Origin: Gentiana macrophylla
Lineage: Eukaryota > Streptophyta > Magnoliopsida > Gentianales > Gentianaceae
NCBI GenBank assembly: GCA_026214975.1
Contig: CM047815.1
Span: forward strand, 82,046,800 to 82,110,799
DNA length: 64,000 bases
Direction of reading: 5' to 3'
This document shows, piece after piece, positions 1 through 10,827 of the stretch (its first letter is position 1; each line of letters begins with the position of its first letter). The notes under the pieces are model-generated. The model ran no database searches. It was not told the origin of the DNA and worked only from the letters and a program-made list of their open reading frames with translations. The position numbers and the translations under genes are program-made.

Positions 1-1
1 T

Positions 2-458
2 GGAAAAGATCAAACACCTGCCGGAACAAGTTCATCTTCGTTGGATCCTCTCACACCCTATGAAAATATGTTATCAAATATGCAAATAATGCTGTCAGAA
101 CAAGCTCAAGTCCAAGTTGATTCTACCGAGCTTCCAGCTCAACAATTGCCTGAAATCAATGATCTTGGTGATAGAATTCAGGCAAGTGTTGAGAGTTTGT
201 TGCAGAAGAAGTTGTTGGTAAACACTCATCAGAATTTTCTTGGGTTGATGCTGAGGCTTGGTTAAAAGCAATACCAGTAGGTTGGGTCCTGGTAGTCCAG
301 CATGGGATGATTTAGATAGTAGAAATAATCCAGAATTGCCTTCTAAGTTACCATTTAGCTATTTCAATGCACAAGATCCTTCTAGTCATTCTATCTTTGA
401 CCCTTTAGGAACATATGACTTCATCATCATCAACCATGAAGTCATTCTTTTGGAGTAA
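2..458 (+). pseudogene. Broken fragment of an unidentified protein-coding gene
   Basis: An open frame enters from the window edge and runs to a stop at 265. A second frame, 258-458, carries on with protein-like composition. The first part is acidic and Gln-rich and contains the stretch TPYENMLSNMQIMLSEQ. The second contains SPAWDDLDSRNNPELPSK and a short Phe/Pro-rich end. A third frame around 222-275 reads SEFSWVDAEAWLKAIPVG, so at least two frame changes separate pieces that seem to belong together. They could be frameshifts or an unrecognised intron. I do not recognise the family. It is not clearly a retrotransposon protein, so it may be the 3' end of a host gene. No start codon is visible because the 5' end lies outside the window. 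Confidence 0.35.
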
Positions 459-750
459 TCAGGAATAGATGATAAGGTTGAACGATACGTGAATCAATCC
501 GAGTATATCGAGAGATATAAGTGTTTCACATATATGGATGAGAAAGGAAGTGTGTTGCTTTATTTATTTATATTTTTTTTTGAAAGAAAAAATGTCCATC
601 ATTTAAATAATAAAAAAATTGTCTTTTATGCAGAAGTTTTTTTGTCCAATTCACTAATTGAATGAAATATTTTCGTCCTACTCCCAAATTCTCTCATACA
701 TGAAATGACATGGGAAGCCATCCGACAGCATTTTTACTAGTATTATAGTA
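459..750. other. AT-rich downstream flank, no gene seen
   Basis: Non-coding AT-rich sequence follows the gene fragment and could be its 3' untranslated region and flank. I see no ORF, repeat or promoter signal. Confidence 0.4.
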
Positions 751-999
751 CTCCCTCCATCCCATAATATAAGGCATTTTGGTCATTTCACACAGTTTAA
801 GAAAACATAATAAATAAATTACTTTTTAATATTTCAATGTAAAATATTGAATTGTTTTCTGGGACCGACTAATAATATTGCATTGTTTAGTGTAAAAGTG
901 AAAACAATGCATTTAATATTGTACAGGAATGTGAGAAGAACTTATATTTTGAGACACCATAAAAAAATCAAAAAAACTTATATTGCGGGACGGAGGGAG
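751..999. mobile_element. Stowaway-type MITE (Tc1/mariner derivative)
   Basis: The left terminus is ctccctccatcccataatat and the right terminus, read on the minus strand, is ctccctccgtcccgcaatat. The inverted repeats match at about 21 of 23 positions. A TA target duplication lies at 749-750 and 1000-1001. The CTCCCTCCGTCCC terminus is the hallmark of plant Stowaway elements. The 249-bp interior is AT-rich and non-coding, so the copy would depend on a mariner-like transposase elsewhere. Confidence 0.93.
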
Positions 1000-1160
1000 T
1001 ACGTTTTTTCAATTAGGAACAATATGATGTTTTGTTTACATTACGATGACATGTTTCTACTATTAATGTGCTTGGTCCATCTCATTTTTTTTACTCGGTC
1101 AACAACTAAATTTTTATATGATTAGAAAATCATTTCATCCCTAGTGATGATAAATTTGTA

Positions 1161-1472
1161 CTCTCTTCGTTTTTTTTATTTGTCACGTTTCAGAATTTGT
1201 TCTGTTTTTATATATCTGTCATTTTACTTTTCTAATGCATCCTTATTTTTTTTTTTTTCTTCTTTACCAACAAAGTATTTACATCTCTAATAAAAAAATA
1301 CATTTCCAATACTAAAAACTCTAAAAGTCAATTTAACTCACTATTACCCATGCATATAGTCCAAAAAAACAAAGAACAACTTAGTCATTTTATACTATAT
1401 TTTAGACATATTAATTACTTTATTTATCTGTGTGACTCTTCTCTCCGCGACAGATAAAAAAACAGTGAAAAG
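1161..1472. mobile_element. Diverged Stowaway-like MITE
   Basis: The left end ctctcttcgttttttttatt and the minus-strand right end cttttcactgtttttttatc match at about 19 of 27 positions over the full inverted repeat. TA flanks both sides (1159-1160 and 1473-1474). The 312-bp interior is AT-rich and non-coding. It is more diverged than the neighbouring MITE at 751, so it is probably older. Confidence 0.7.
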
Positions 1473-1530
1473 TATCGGTTATGTCGATACCTAATTTTAC
1501 TAATTCATTTTAATAAATACATGGGGTTTT

Positions 1531-1606
1531 ACGTAAGATTTTTATAGACCACAAAGAGTTTGAAATATTTCTTTACTTAGAAGGACTTGAGCATGAGGCA
1601 AGGATC
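1531..1606 (+). pseudogene. Gypsy RNase H scrap, left flank of element A
   Basis: The frame reads KIFIDHKEFEIFLYLEG followed by LEHEARIH. This resembles the DHKSLKYxxxQKELNxRQ block of Gypsy RNase H. The sequence to the right of element A, from 44937, also reads as Gypsy RNase H. A therefore probably inserted into an older Gypsy element. The match is short, so the assignment is tentative. Confidence 0.35.
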
Positions 1607-1611
1607 CATGC

Positions 1612-2161
1612 TGACGATACAGGGTTTCACCCCTCCACGTGTTGTCTATCGATTGGTCCTAAAATAATATTGTGGATAAAAACCAAGGCATTCATGTCGA
1701 CGCACAGACTCGGGCTATGACTAATCACATTCGAGCAGTGTGGGACGATGAGTCCGCACCAGCTAGCAGTGTAGGACAATGAGTCCCAGAGTCGAGTACC
1801 GCAGGTCGGCGATATCGACATCGAGGACAGAGTCCGCACCAGCCGTCCAGGCCCATTAACAGTGATGACTTGGGCAAGGGTTAAGGCCCATTACAGGGTA
1901 AATATGACAATAACATAAGCCGACTTAATATTAGGGTTAGGGCATGTGTTGTCATTATAAATACCTCACTCCAGGAACTACGTAAGGCTTGATTCCTGGA
2001 ACCGAACATGATACGTAGGCAATCTAAGGTATATTCTTAGACTCAGCCGCAATCACCATACAACACCACCTCACTCTTTAGGCATTAGGATTTTTGTGTG
2101 TGTTCATCACTAGATTCCATTAGAGCCCGGATAATCAAGGTGACATTATCCGTCATCGTCA
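1612..2161 (+). repeat. 5' LTR of element A
   Basis: The 550-bp LTR begins TGACGATACA and ends CGTCATCGTCA. It matches 44369-44931 along its length, including the shared block tggtcctaaaataatattgt. A TATA box (tataaata) lies at 1956-1963, marking the likely U3/R region. A primer-binding sequence follows one base after the end. Confidence 0.9.
1956..1963 (+). promoter_or_regulatory. TATA box in 5' LTR of element A
   Basis: The sequence tataaata lies about 200 bp before the LTR end. The same box occurs in the 3' LTR at 44727-44734, so the position is conserved between the copies. Confidence 0.65.
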
Positions 2162-2162
2162 T

Positions 2163-2180
2163 TGGCGCTAGAAGGAGGGC
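2163..2180 (+). other. Primer-binding site of element A
   Basis: TGGCGCTAGAAGGAGGGC starts one base after the 5' LTR and begins with the TGG expected opposite a tRNA CCA end. The identical sequence follows the 5' LTR of element F at 57986. I did not determine which tRNA it pairs with. Confidence 0.75.
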
Positions 2181-2209
2181 CTTCTACTGTTGAATACACC
2201 AAGATCACG

Positions 2210-3880
2210 ATGCCTCCCAGGAAAACAGCATCCAAAGCTGCAGATCAATGCTCACAGATCAATAAGCAGTTAGATCTCGACATGCAAGGGGGAAAAGATC
2301 CAGTCTTGGACCCCGTCCGGGAAGTCCCCCAGCAAGAAAAGCAAGGTCTTGCTCCAGAACACCGAGCGCTTGTGGATCAATTAGCAGGGGCGGACCTGGA
2401 ATTAATGTCCAGGATCATAGCAGAGGCGGTTATGGCGAAAAAACAAGCAGACGGAGCCCAGAAAGACGCCGCAGCAGCCGGTGGCCAAAAAGACGCCGCG
2501 GCAGACGGTGGCCAGAAAGACGCCGCTGTAGATAAGCCTAAGCAAGCTCCAAGAGACGAAGTCAGTGCGTCCTCTAGCTCTGTAGAGAGAAAGAGGCGTG
2601 AGATCCAACAGAAGCATCAGAAAATGGACGAAGACAGTGTCAGGGAGGAGCTGGATGTTATTTTGGGGAAAAATCAGGTTTCGCTATGGTTGGAATCCCC
2701 TTTCATGAAAGAGATCGAGAGTTTTCCTAAACCCAAGGGGTTTAAGATACCGAAGATAGAACCCTACGATGGTACCACCGACCCAGAGGACCATCTACAT
2801 AGGTATCTGTCTCAGATGAGGTTGGATGGCGCACCCGATGCGATGCGATGTCGGGCGTTTGAGACGCTCCTTATAGGTCGAGCCAGGGAATGGTTCACCA
2901 AGCTACGACCCGGATCGATCTCCAGCTGTGCCATGCTAGCCCGCAAGTTCCGGGATGCGTTCATCGTCAATAAGAAGTTTCACTTAAGCGCCACGCACCT
3001 CATGAACATGAGGCATCAAAAGGACGAAGCAGTGCTAGACTATCTGAAGAGGTTTAATCTCGAGGCCATGTAGGTCAAAGATGCAGATGACCGACGTCTG
3101 ATCACATCGTTCGTGGGGGACTGTGTAATACGAAGTTATATATGAAGTTGAGCAAAAATGTCCCCCATACCATGGACGAGTGTGTTAACGTGGTGCATAG
3201 ATTCTGCCAAGGGGAAGAGGCAGTGCGTAGGCATACCCAGTCCGACTGGATGGATTCGAAGAAGGACATCAAGGTCCGAACAAGAATCAATCCAGGAGAC
3301 AGGATGTCGAGATTAAACCTTCAGTATAGGACCGCATATAGACACCCGCCTCAGACCGAGGGGGAAAGAAGGGACCCACACGTGACAAAGATTTCATCCC
3401 GCTTAATCGGTCTCAAGCCGAGGTGCTATCGATCATGCTCTCAAAAAACATAGCAAGAAGACCGCCACCGTTGAAGAAACCTCGAGAGAAGAGGAACTCG
3501 AGCAAGTATTGCGAGTTTCATGAAGACATAGATCACACAACAGAGGATTTTCATGACCTGAAAAAAGACATCGACATCTGCATCCAGGAAGGGAAGCTAG
3601 ATGAAGTAGTCGATAGATCTCGGTGTGATGGGTCCAGGGGGGTGGAGAATATAAAAGGAAAAACTCCGATCAAGATAGTGGTCGAGGCCGAGACACTCAG
3701 AAACGGAGGAATCGATCTCCAGGTCGGGATGGAAATAATAGAGACAACTTTGGTCGTGACAGATATGACGATAACCGACCAAATAGCTATGTTAATACGA
3801 TCTTTGGGCCTGGGGAGAGTGACAAGGATCAAGCCAGTCGAGATCCAGCTGATAGCTCGAGAGAACATAAGCAGCTCAGA
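2210..3880 (+). pseudogene. Gag of element A (frameshifted)
   Basis: The ATG at 2210 opens a frame beginning MPPRKTASKAAD that runs to a stop at about 3073, then continues in pieces to about 3880. An Ala/Lys/Asp-rich N-terminus contains a threefold repeat of GGQKDAA. The Tat-type retrotransposon gag core follows: KIPKIEPYDGTTDPEDHL, then a region with RAREWFTKL and DYLKRF. Around 3505-3580 lies the CxFH...H...F knuckle-like region (YCEFHEDIDHTTEDF), where the usual last Cys is Phe. The product would form the virus-like particle. The frame is also open upstream to 2162, but I chose the ATG because the upstream codons overlap the primer site. Stops and frameshifts at 3073 and 3142-3450 break it. 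Confidence 0.85.
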
Positions 3881-3886
3881 TTCACA

Positions 3887-4400
3887 ATGAAAGTCGGGTA
3901 CGGACCCCGAGATGATATCCCCAAATCTAGGAGTCATAGTGAAGGATTGGTTATCGAGGCTGTGATTAGTCGAGCCCGTGTATCGAGAGTCTGCATTGAT
4001 AACGGTAGCGCAGTAAACATCTTATACTACTCGGCTTTTCAGGCGATGAAGTTAAAAGAGAAAGATCTGGCTCCTATAAGATCTCCTTTATTTGGGTTTA
4101 CAGGGCAGGCAGTTCATCCCATGGGCTCGATAAAGTTACTTACAATAGTTGGGGACGCTGAGAAAGGAAGGACTCTCGAGTTGAGCTATGTAGTGGTCAA
4201 AGCTCCCTCTGCTTATAATGTCATTTTAGGTCGACCTGCGCGCTCTTCGACCTGCGCGCTATCATTTCAATGTTCCATAACAGCATGAAATTTCCAACCA
4301 AGAACGGTTCCCACGAGGTAAATAGAGATGTTGAAGTTGCACGGAGTTGTAACTACGTTGTCATGAATGGAAATATGGCAGTACAACAAATCTTAGTCGA
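3887..4400 (+). pseudogene. Aspartic protease of element A
   Basis: This is the retropepsin domain that would mature Gag-Pol. The active-site region reads CIDNGSAVNILYYS, with DNGS where many families have DSG or DTG; DNGS is common in Tat elements. The downstream flap/dimer region YNVILGRP is clear at about 4220. Just after it, cgacctgcgcgct is duplicated (about 4233-4260), which shifts the frame. The protein then resumes in the frame starting at 4270. The duplication could be real slippage or an assembly error. Confidence 0.82.
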
Positions 4401-4429
4401 GGAACTGATTCCAGAGGAAGAAGAAGAGA

Positions 4430-5930
4430 AAAGTTGGGTCTCTAGTGATGCAGTCGAAAATGTCCGACTCTGGGAAGGAGAAGACGACCAATGTGTGCAA
4501 ATCGGGATTTGGATCCCAGCTAAAGAGAAACAATCGCTGATTGAGTTGTTGACCGAGTTCCGAGATGTCTTCGCCTGGAAGGCTACCGACATGCCAGGGC
4601 TGTCTACAGAAATCACGGTCCATAAGCTCGAAATAGATCAGGCTAAGAAGCCAATCAAGCAGAAGAAGAGAAACTTTGCGTCCGATCGACTTGAAGCCAT
4701 AGAATCGGAAGTCGGTAAGCTATTGTCGGCCCAGATTGTGAGAGAAGTGTTCTATCCAGAGTGGCTAGCCAACCCGGTATTGGTCAAGAAACCCGATGGT
4801 AGTTGGCGTCATGTGCGTAGACTTCACTGACTTGAACAAAGCATGCCCGAAAGACTCATACCCATTGCCAAAAATCGACAGGTTAGTAGATTCCACCATC
4901 GATTTCGAAGTGTTTGGTTTCCTAGACGCGTATAAGGGATACCGTCAGATTTTGATGGACCCTCGAGACGCAGAAAAAACAGCCTTTATCACGGAATTTG
5001 GCACTTTCTGCTATGTAACCATGCCCCTCGGTCTGAAAAATGCTGGGGCTACATATCAGAGAGCAGTCAACAAGATCTTTGCTAAACAAATTGGCAGATG
5101 CATGGAAGTATATGTAGACGACTTGCTCATCAAGAGTTGGTCTATGAAACAATACTTGGAAGACGCTCGAGAGGTGTTTGAAGTGCTGAGGGATACACAG
5201 ATGGGATTGAATCCGAAGAAGTGCACCTTTGGGGTCAGGTCGGGTAAGTTCTTGGGATATATGATTTCGAAATACGGGATTCGGGCGAACCCGGATAAAA
5301 TTGATACTTTGAAGAACATGCCACCCCCTCGAAATACAAAGGAAGTGCAAAGGCTTACCGGTCGGATGGCTGCTCTCAACAGATTCTTATCGAGATCCGC
5401 ACAGCGTGCACTACCATTTTTCAAGATTCTCCGCAAGGCCAGTCCTTTTCATTGGGATGATGAATGCCAGACAGCCTTCGAGGAGTTGAAAGCTTATCTA
5501 TTAGAATTACCCACACTCACTTCGCCTCGAGAAGGGGAGAGGTTGTTAGTTTACCTGCCGGTATGCGAGGAAGCAGTGAGTGCGGTCCTAGTTCGAGAAG
5601 GGGTACACGGCCAGGTGCCTATCTATTTTGTCAGTAAAGTATTACATGGCCCCGAGGTCCGGTACTCACAAGCTGAGAAGCTAGCATTATGCCTTGTTCA
5701 TGCCTCGAGAAAGCTGAGGCCTTATTTCCAAGCTCATCCTATTGTGGTAGTCACTGACCAACCACTGAAGCAGATCTTGGCGAAGCCCGACACATCGGGG
5801 CGACTGGCGAAATGGGTAGTAGAGATGGCATAGTATGATATCGAGTTTGTTCCTCGAACCGGAATAAAGGCTCAGGCCTTGGCAGATTTCTTAGCTGAAG
5901 GGATTTCCATCCAACTCGATCAATAGAAGC
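4430..5930 (+). pseudogene. Reverse transcriptase and RNase H of element A
   Basis: This is the polymerase and RNase H core that converts element RNA to DNA. The N-terminal RT part ends with ANPVLVKKPDGSWR at about 4805. The frame then shifts and continues from 4796 with MCVDFTDLNKACPKDSYPLP. The catalytic box is VYVDDLLIKS near 5110-5140. The primer grip and connection region are recognisable (GFLDAYKGYRQI, PLGLKNAGATYQR). RNase H follows with YFVSKVLHGPEVRYSQAEKL and VTDQPLKQIL. A stop codon at about 5831 breaks the frame, which continues as YDIEFVPRTGIKAQALADF. One frameshift and one stop separate it from an intact gene. Confidence 0.92.
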
Positions 5931-6478
5931 TGAGTCCGGGGGAAAAATGGACCCTCCAAGTAGATAGAGCCTCGAACAAGGAAGGGGCAGGAGCAAGTCT
6001 CCTTCTGGTCAGCCCAAAAGGTGAGGAGTTCCCATACGCCCTTCGGTTTGATTTCAAAGCAACGAACAACGAGGTCGAGTATGAAGCTATGATCACAGGT
6101 CTGAAACTTGCTCTAAAGCTAGGTGTCGAGGATGTGTTAGTTTACAGTGACTCACAGTAGATAGTAAATCATGTTAAAGGGGAGTATGAGGCTAAAGAGG
6201 AAACCATGAGGAACTATCTAGCAGTGGTGCAAGGCCTTATACCAAAATTCAGGAAAGTTCAATTCGAGCAGATTCCCCGAAGTCAGAATAAGAGGGCCGA
6301 TGCACTCTCAAAACTCGCATCGAGTTTTGCCTCGAGTAAGAAGGTTCTGGTCGAGCTATTGACAGACAGAAGCTATAAAGAGTCCGAGACCCAGCTGATC
6401 ACTCAGCAGGCCACATGGATGGACTCGATTGCCCTCTACCTCAAGGACGGAATTCTCCCGTCCGATAAGATACAATGA
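5931..6478 (+). pseudogene. Second, archaeal-type RNase H (aRNH) of element A
   Basis: After the first RNase H a second RNase-H fold begins: WTLQVDRASNKEGAGASL, then FKATNNEVEYEAMITGL, then VYSDSQ followed by an in-frame stop. Asp, Glu and Asp catalytic positions are visible in D(RAS), E(YEA) and (YS)D. The C-terminal part reads RSQNKRADALSKLAS. Possession of a second, archaeal-like RNase H is a known feature of Tat-lineage Gypsy elements and supports the classification. The stop after YSDSQ is the TAG at 6158-6160. The stretch ends at the stop at 6476. Confidence 0.85.
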
Positions 6479-7638
6479 AGGAAAGTTCGACTTCAATCAG
6501 CACGGTACGCATTTTTTGACGGTGTCTTATATCGAAAGTCTTTGTGAGCCCGTGGTTGAGGTGTGTTTCCGTCGCGAAGGTGAATATCTATCGGAAGAAA
6601 TCCACGAGAGGAGCTTGTGGGAATCATTGTGGGGCCAGGATGTTGGCTCGAAGGTTCAAGTTAGCTGGATATTTTTGGCTGTCGATGCAACGAGATGCGA
6701 ACAATCTTGTTCAGAGATGCAAGCCTTGTCAGATCCATGACAACATCTCCCATCAACAAGCCCAGGAAATGAATGTCATCTCGCCAGCCTGGCCTTTCGA
6801 CCAGTGGGGAGTCGATATAGTTGGACCTCTACCCCGAGCCCCAGGAAATCTCAAATATGTTGTCGTTGCTGTTGATTACTTCACCAAATGGGTAGAAGCC
6901 AAGGCTTTGCCCGACATCCGAGCTGCAACCATCAAAAAATTCTTGTGGGTCGACATTTTATGCAGGTACGGCATTCCAAAGGCTTTGATCTCAGATAATG
7001 GTACCCAGTTCGAAGACCGAAGAGTTAAAGAATGGTGCAATAAGTATCGTATCAGTCAGCACTTCACCTTGGTGGCACACCCACAGGCAAACGGTCAGGT
7101 CGAACAGACGAATCGACGGATCAAGCTGGGGTTGAAAAAGAGGCTAGAGGCAGAAGGTTAAGATTGGGCAGTACAACTTTCGAGCATCCTATGGTCATAT
7201 AGGACAGCTCCTAATTCCTCGACAGGAGAAACTCCTTTCTCTCTAGTATATAGGTGTGAAGCGGTGATACCCGCCGAGATTGGTGTTCCTTCTCCTCGAG
7301 TTCTGGCCTATAATGTTGAAACAAACGATCCTGAGATCCGGCATGAAAAAGACGACGTCGAGGAACGAAGAGAGATAGCCTCAGCCAGAATGGCAAGGTA
7401 CAAGCAGAAGATCTCTCAGTATTACAACTCGAAGGTTAAGCACATGTATTTTAAAGTCGGAGATCTGGTTCTCAGAAAGAACGAAGCAAGTCGGCAAGAA
7501 GCGATTGGGAAGTTGACCCCGAATTGGGAAGGCCCATATCAGATTGTGAAGGTTCACCCCAAAGGGTCTTATCAACTTAGGCGTGTAGATGGAACCACGG
7601 CACACCAACAACCTGAGGAAGTACTATGTTTGAGATAA
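6479..7638 (+). pseudogene. Integrase of element A
   Basis: A Gypsy integrase that would insert element cDNA. The zinc-binding N-terminus is split over two frames, ending in RCKPCQIHD. The catalytic core has the first Asp in WGVDIVGPLPRAPGN, the second in ALISDNGTQFED, and the Glu in QANGQVEQTNRR. A stop at about 7161 interrupts the core, and the frame continues DWAVQLSSILWSYRTAP. The C-terminus carries the GPY/F-type module NWEGPYQIVKV. The gene ends at 7638 with EEVLCLR. Length and layout are normal for a Tat integrase apart from the breaks. Confidence 0.9.
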
Positions 7639-7902
7639 GCTTTGTTTCGATCAATTTCTGTTTGCTTTTCGTTTTTGCATCCTGTAATAAGTCCACATGA
7701 CAATTTCAAGAATATTCTAATAAACTGTGTTTTCTCGAGATGCTTTTATGTTTGTTAGGATTTATAGCCGTAACGTGACAAGTCCAATGCGATACAAAAT
7801 GTTAAAGGCTAAACAGTCAATAATGAGCAGAGAAATCCGTAAGTCGGGCATCTCAGTACGGCCAAATGTAAGATAAGCCTAACAGGCAAAAAATACAAAG
7901 GC
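7639..7902 (+). other. Start of element A 3' untranslated region
   Basis: Non-coding sequence follows the integrase stop, moderately T-rich at first. I see no ORF or clear signal before the tandem repeats. Confidence 0.5.
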
Positions 7903-8288
7903 AAAAAGACGGTTCGCAGGGTCGGGCCAAAGGTCCAAGCTAAGAGCCAAACAAGCCCAAGGGGTGAACGAGGCCAAAGCAAAGGACGGTTCGCATGGTC
8001 GGGCCAAATGTCCCAGTCGAAAGCCGAACGAGCCTAAGAGGCGAAAAAGGCCAAGACAAAGGACGGTTCGCATAGTCGGGCCACCTGTCCCAGCCAAAGC
8101 CAAACGAGCCTAAGAGGCGAAAAAGGCTAAGGCAAAGGACGGTTCGCATAGTCGGGCCAAATGTCCCAGTCGAAAGCTGAACGAGCCTAAGAGGCAAAGA
8201 AGGCCAAGACAAAGGACAGTTCGCACTGTCGGACTAAAACAATCAACCTAAGGCCAAATAAGCCTACGAGGCAAAAAGACCAAGGCAA
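7903..8288 (+). repeat. Tandem repeat array in 3' UTR of element A
   Basis: About five copies of a unit near 76 bp. Each copy starts close to aaaggacggttcgcat and contains gtcgggcca and acgagcctaagaggc. Copies start near 7905, 7981, 8057, 8133 and 8209. The three middle copies are most alike; the first and last are more diverged. Variable tandem repeats between pol and the 3' LTR are known for Tat-lineage elements and have been proposed as seeds of satellite DNA. Confidence 0.88.
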
Positions 8289-8605
8289 ACGGGTCGGTTT
8301 CATCTAAACTCACAAGTGCAATAAGAACCAGAGGTTCATAATACACTTGGGGGGCAACACGACGTCAACAGAGCCAAACAGCGAACAGAGCCAAAGGCTC
8401 GACAAGCGAAAGGCTAAATAAAACCACAAAGACAAAAAAGATAGATAATAAAAACATTGCAAAATCAAATCAAATTCAAAGCAAAAGTTGATACAAAACA
8501 AAGCCAGGTCGATAAGACCAGCCAAAGTTGATTCAAAGTAATAAATATTATTACAGATCAAATTTCAAGTTCAAATTCAGCAAAAGAAAAATTCAAAAAC
8601 AACAA
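8289..8605 (+). other. Spacer with purine-tract-like motif between repeats and antisense ORF
   Basis: A-rich non-coding sequence. At about 8343-8362 lies acacttggggggcaacac, which looks like a polypurine tract although the 3' LTR lies far away, after the antisense ORF. A comparable motif occurs at the same relative place in element F (about 63147-63164). Confidence 0.4.
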
Positions 8606-8972
8606 TCATGGGTCGGCTTCGGGGGTAGGCTCAGCGGCAGAGGCGGAAGTCGAAGGACCATACTTGGTGGCAAGAGATTCCCCCTGTTGGAACTCCTCAC
8701 TGTATTGGTCATACAACTTATCAGCCTCGGAGTTATAGAACATGGGCGTCTCGAGTGTCGACACATCGAACCCCGAATTGACAGCCTTCACCTGGGTCAC
8801 CGCCATGGTAAATCCACCCATCATGGCTGCACGCATTAGCACATCCAGGTCTGCCTCCAGTTCGTCCGACTTTCGATACTCGAGGATCGAAGCTGCCTTG
8901 GCCTCCTCGATCTTTGCAAGGACCTGTTCCCGCTCGACTCTCAGCTCGGCCTTCAAGGCATCTCTCTCATGT
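8606..8972 (-). pseudogene. Antisense extra ORF of element A, C-terminal part
   Basis: Read on the minus strand, the frame ends at 8606 with SASAAEPTPEADP and is open back to the edge of element B. It is charged and helical, with coiled-coil-like composition (ELRVEREQVLAKIEEAKAA). The N-terminal part lies on the other side of element B at 42190 onward, so B split this ORF. Antisense ORFs between pol and the 3' LTR are known in Tat-lineage elements; function is not established. The homologous ORF in element F lies at 63322-64000. Confidence 0.7.
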
Positions 8973-9246
8973 TGATGTATGATAAAAATATAACTATATT
9001 ATATGACTTTTTATATCGTATTTACGATAATATCGTATAAATTCTATAAAAATATAACTAAAAACCTATAAAAACATAAATCGATATAAATAGATATTAT
9101 CGTTATAAATTTAATAAAACTTATGATTTTGTGGTCAGAATTACTGTGGCTCGTGTTTTTGACTGTTTCAGGGTACGTGTGATGGAAAATCAAGAATTAA
9201 AATCAAACAAGTTGGAAAACCGAAGCCAGATATTTTCCAAAGTTCG

Positions 9247-9391
9247 GCACGCACCGAAGGTGACCGGCACACGCCGGAATCTCTCTGCCACCAGCACATG
9301 GGCTCTGACAGGAGAGAATATGCACTTTGTTGATGGCACGCGCTGGCATCGACTCGCACGCGCCGGTGCACTACCCGCATCTATAAATAGA
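9247..9391 (+). promoter_or_regulatory. LTR promoter module of element B
   Basis: Several short GC-rich units of the type gcacgcgccgg (for example ccggcacacgccgg and tcgcacgcgccggtgc) lie directly upstream of the TATA box tctataaatag at about 9380-9390. The same arrangement occurs in the 3' LTR, and a related copy occurs inside the element at 37886-37980. The units could be binding sites for a host factor, but no factor can be named. Confidence 0.55.
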
Positions 9392-9421
9392 GCTCAAATG
9401 CAGGCTGTAGGAGGGATACCA

Positions 9422-9437
9422 ATATATATATCACTTT

Positions 9438-9498
<61 letters not shown>
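9422..9498. repeat. TA-rich microsatellite in 5' LTR of B
   Basis: Interrupted (TA)n with cacttt and tatgta breaks. The 3' LTR has a single uninterrupted tract (40992-41059), so the tracts have changed independently since insertion. Confidence 0.9.
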
Positions 9499-10635
9499 CT
9501 TATCTTTAGTTAGTATATAGTTCTGTAAATACCGTAAAAGGCACTCTGCCGAAATAATAATGTAGTATAAGTATCGTTGTAATACTTAGAAGGATTATCA
9601 AGGCTCGTTGTTGCTTAAGGAGTAGTTATTTCCGGAGAATACGGCTCGACGCTACAATTGTAATATGGTAACTTTTAATGTATTTATGTTTGTTTGTTGT
9701 TATTAGTATCTATATATTAGTTATAATGATATTAGGCTAACTCTATATCTAGCCAAGATATGAAATTGAATTAGTTTTATCTTTTTAGAGAAATAGATGA
9801 TGACTATGTTAAAATTAAATTAAAATCGATTATAATGAATCTCTTTCTATTTGAGCTTAATGAAAAGTTAAAAATTGAATTAGCTACTCGATTTAACAAG
9901 CATCGTAACCTAATGATGAACTGACCAGAGAAGTTAGGATACTCGATCATGAATAGAAAGACCGGAGGGTAAAAATGGCCACCTGACAAACGGAATCATA
10001 TTTCCTACCCGGGGGCAGATTTGTCCTAGAAAAACAAATCTTATTGAAAATTGACTCAAGATATTATCACGTTAAAAATCACCTGTTTAATTGAGCAATA
10101 CTCAAAATACCGGCCGTATGACAAAACGGAGTTCCGAGCTTGAGGATGACATTAAGACAGAGGACTTTTGGCATATGACAATTTCATACGCTCGTGTGAG
10201 GAGGAGTTGTCTAGCTTAGGAGTACACCGGTTCATATATAATTGAATAACCTTAAAATAAGGAAAGATCAAGCACATCTATTTCTACTAAAAAGATATAC
10301 TAATTCAGTGACATATTCTTGGCTAGTTTCTAATAATATTACTAGTATTTATATTCTATATATTGTATTGGTACATATATATATATTTATGTATCTATAT
10401 ATATCTGTTTTAGTTTTATGCATTTATTTACTGTTTTACGGTTACTAAAAAGGAAAAAGAAAAATTGCGACTTAGATTGAGTTAATAACAGCTTCATGGT
10501 GTTTAGCCACACTCTGAATTACCACACGTTTCACGAGGATTCGACACTGACTCACCACACTAGCACTACTGATTTGACCCGATAATCGCCGGTTAAGGAC
10601 CTGGAATAGCACTAGAAAAGGCCACGTCGACTTTT

Positions 10636-10652
10636 CGGCGCCGTTGCGGGAA
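10636..10652 (+). other. Primer-binding site of element B
   Basis: CGGCGCCGTTGCGGGAA lies about five bases after the LTR. It resembles the tRNA-Asp-complementary TGGCGCCGTTGCCGGGG used by Athila elements, with a first-base change and a missing C. Confidence 0.75.
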
Positions 10653-10827
10653 CGACGCTAATTCATTGTGTTCGAATGGTTTCTACTTGTATTAGCTCAA
10701 AATTCTCGAGGATAAGTCAACACTCTTCTTGTCACATTTCTTTTTTATTTTTCGTTGGTACTTACCTTATAGGTAAGTTACCAATTTTTACTACTATCAA
10801 TTTTGTGTTATTTTCTATTTTCGATAG

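Larger units (their letters stand above)
8973..10630 (+). repeat. 5' LTR of element B
   Basis: The 1.66-kb LTR starts TGATGTATGATAAAAATATA and ends near aaaaggccacgtcga; the 3' copy ends aaaaggccacgcca. It contains a GC-rich repeated motif block and TATA box (9247-9391), a TA microsatellite (9422-9498) and a long AT-rich R/U5. The two LTRs agree along their whole length, with many small indels. Confidence 0.92.

Noticed and set aside
8528..8975. Plus-strand frames across 8528-8975
   Set aside because: Shadows of the minus-strand antisense ORF, with better composition on that strand.
9131..9520. Open frame of 129 codons in the 5' LTR of B with a repeated Ile-Tyr tail
   Set aside because: It is a read-through of the LTR promoter and TA microsatellite, not matched by the 3' LTR.
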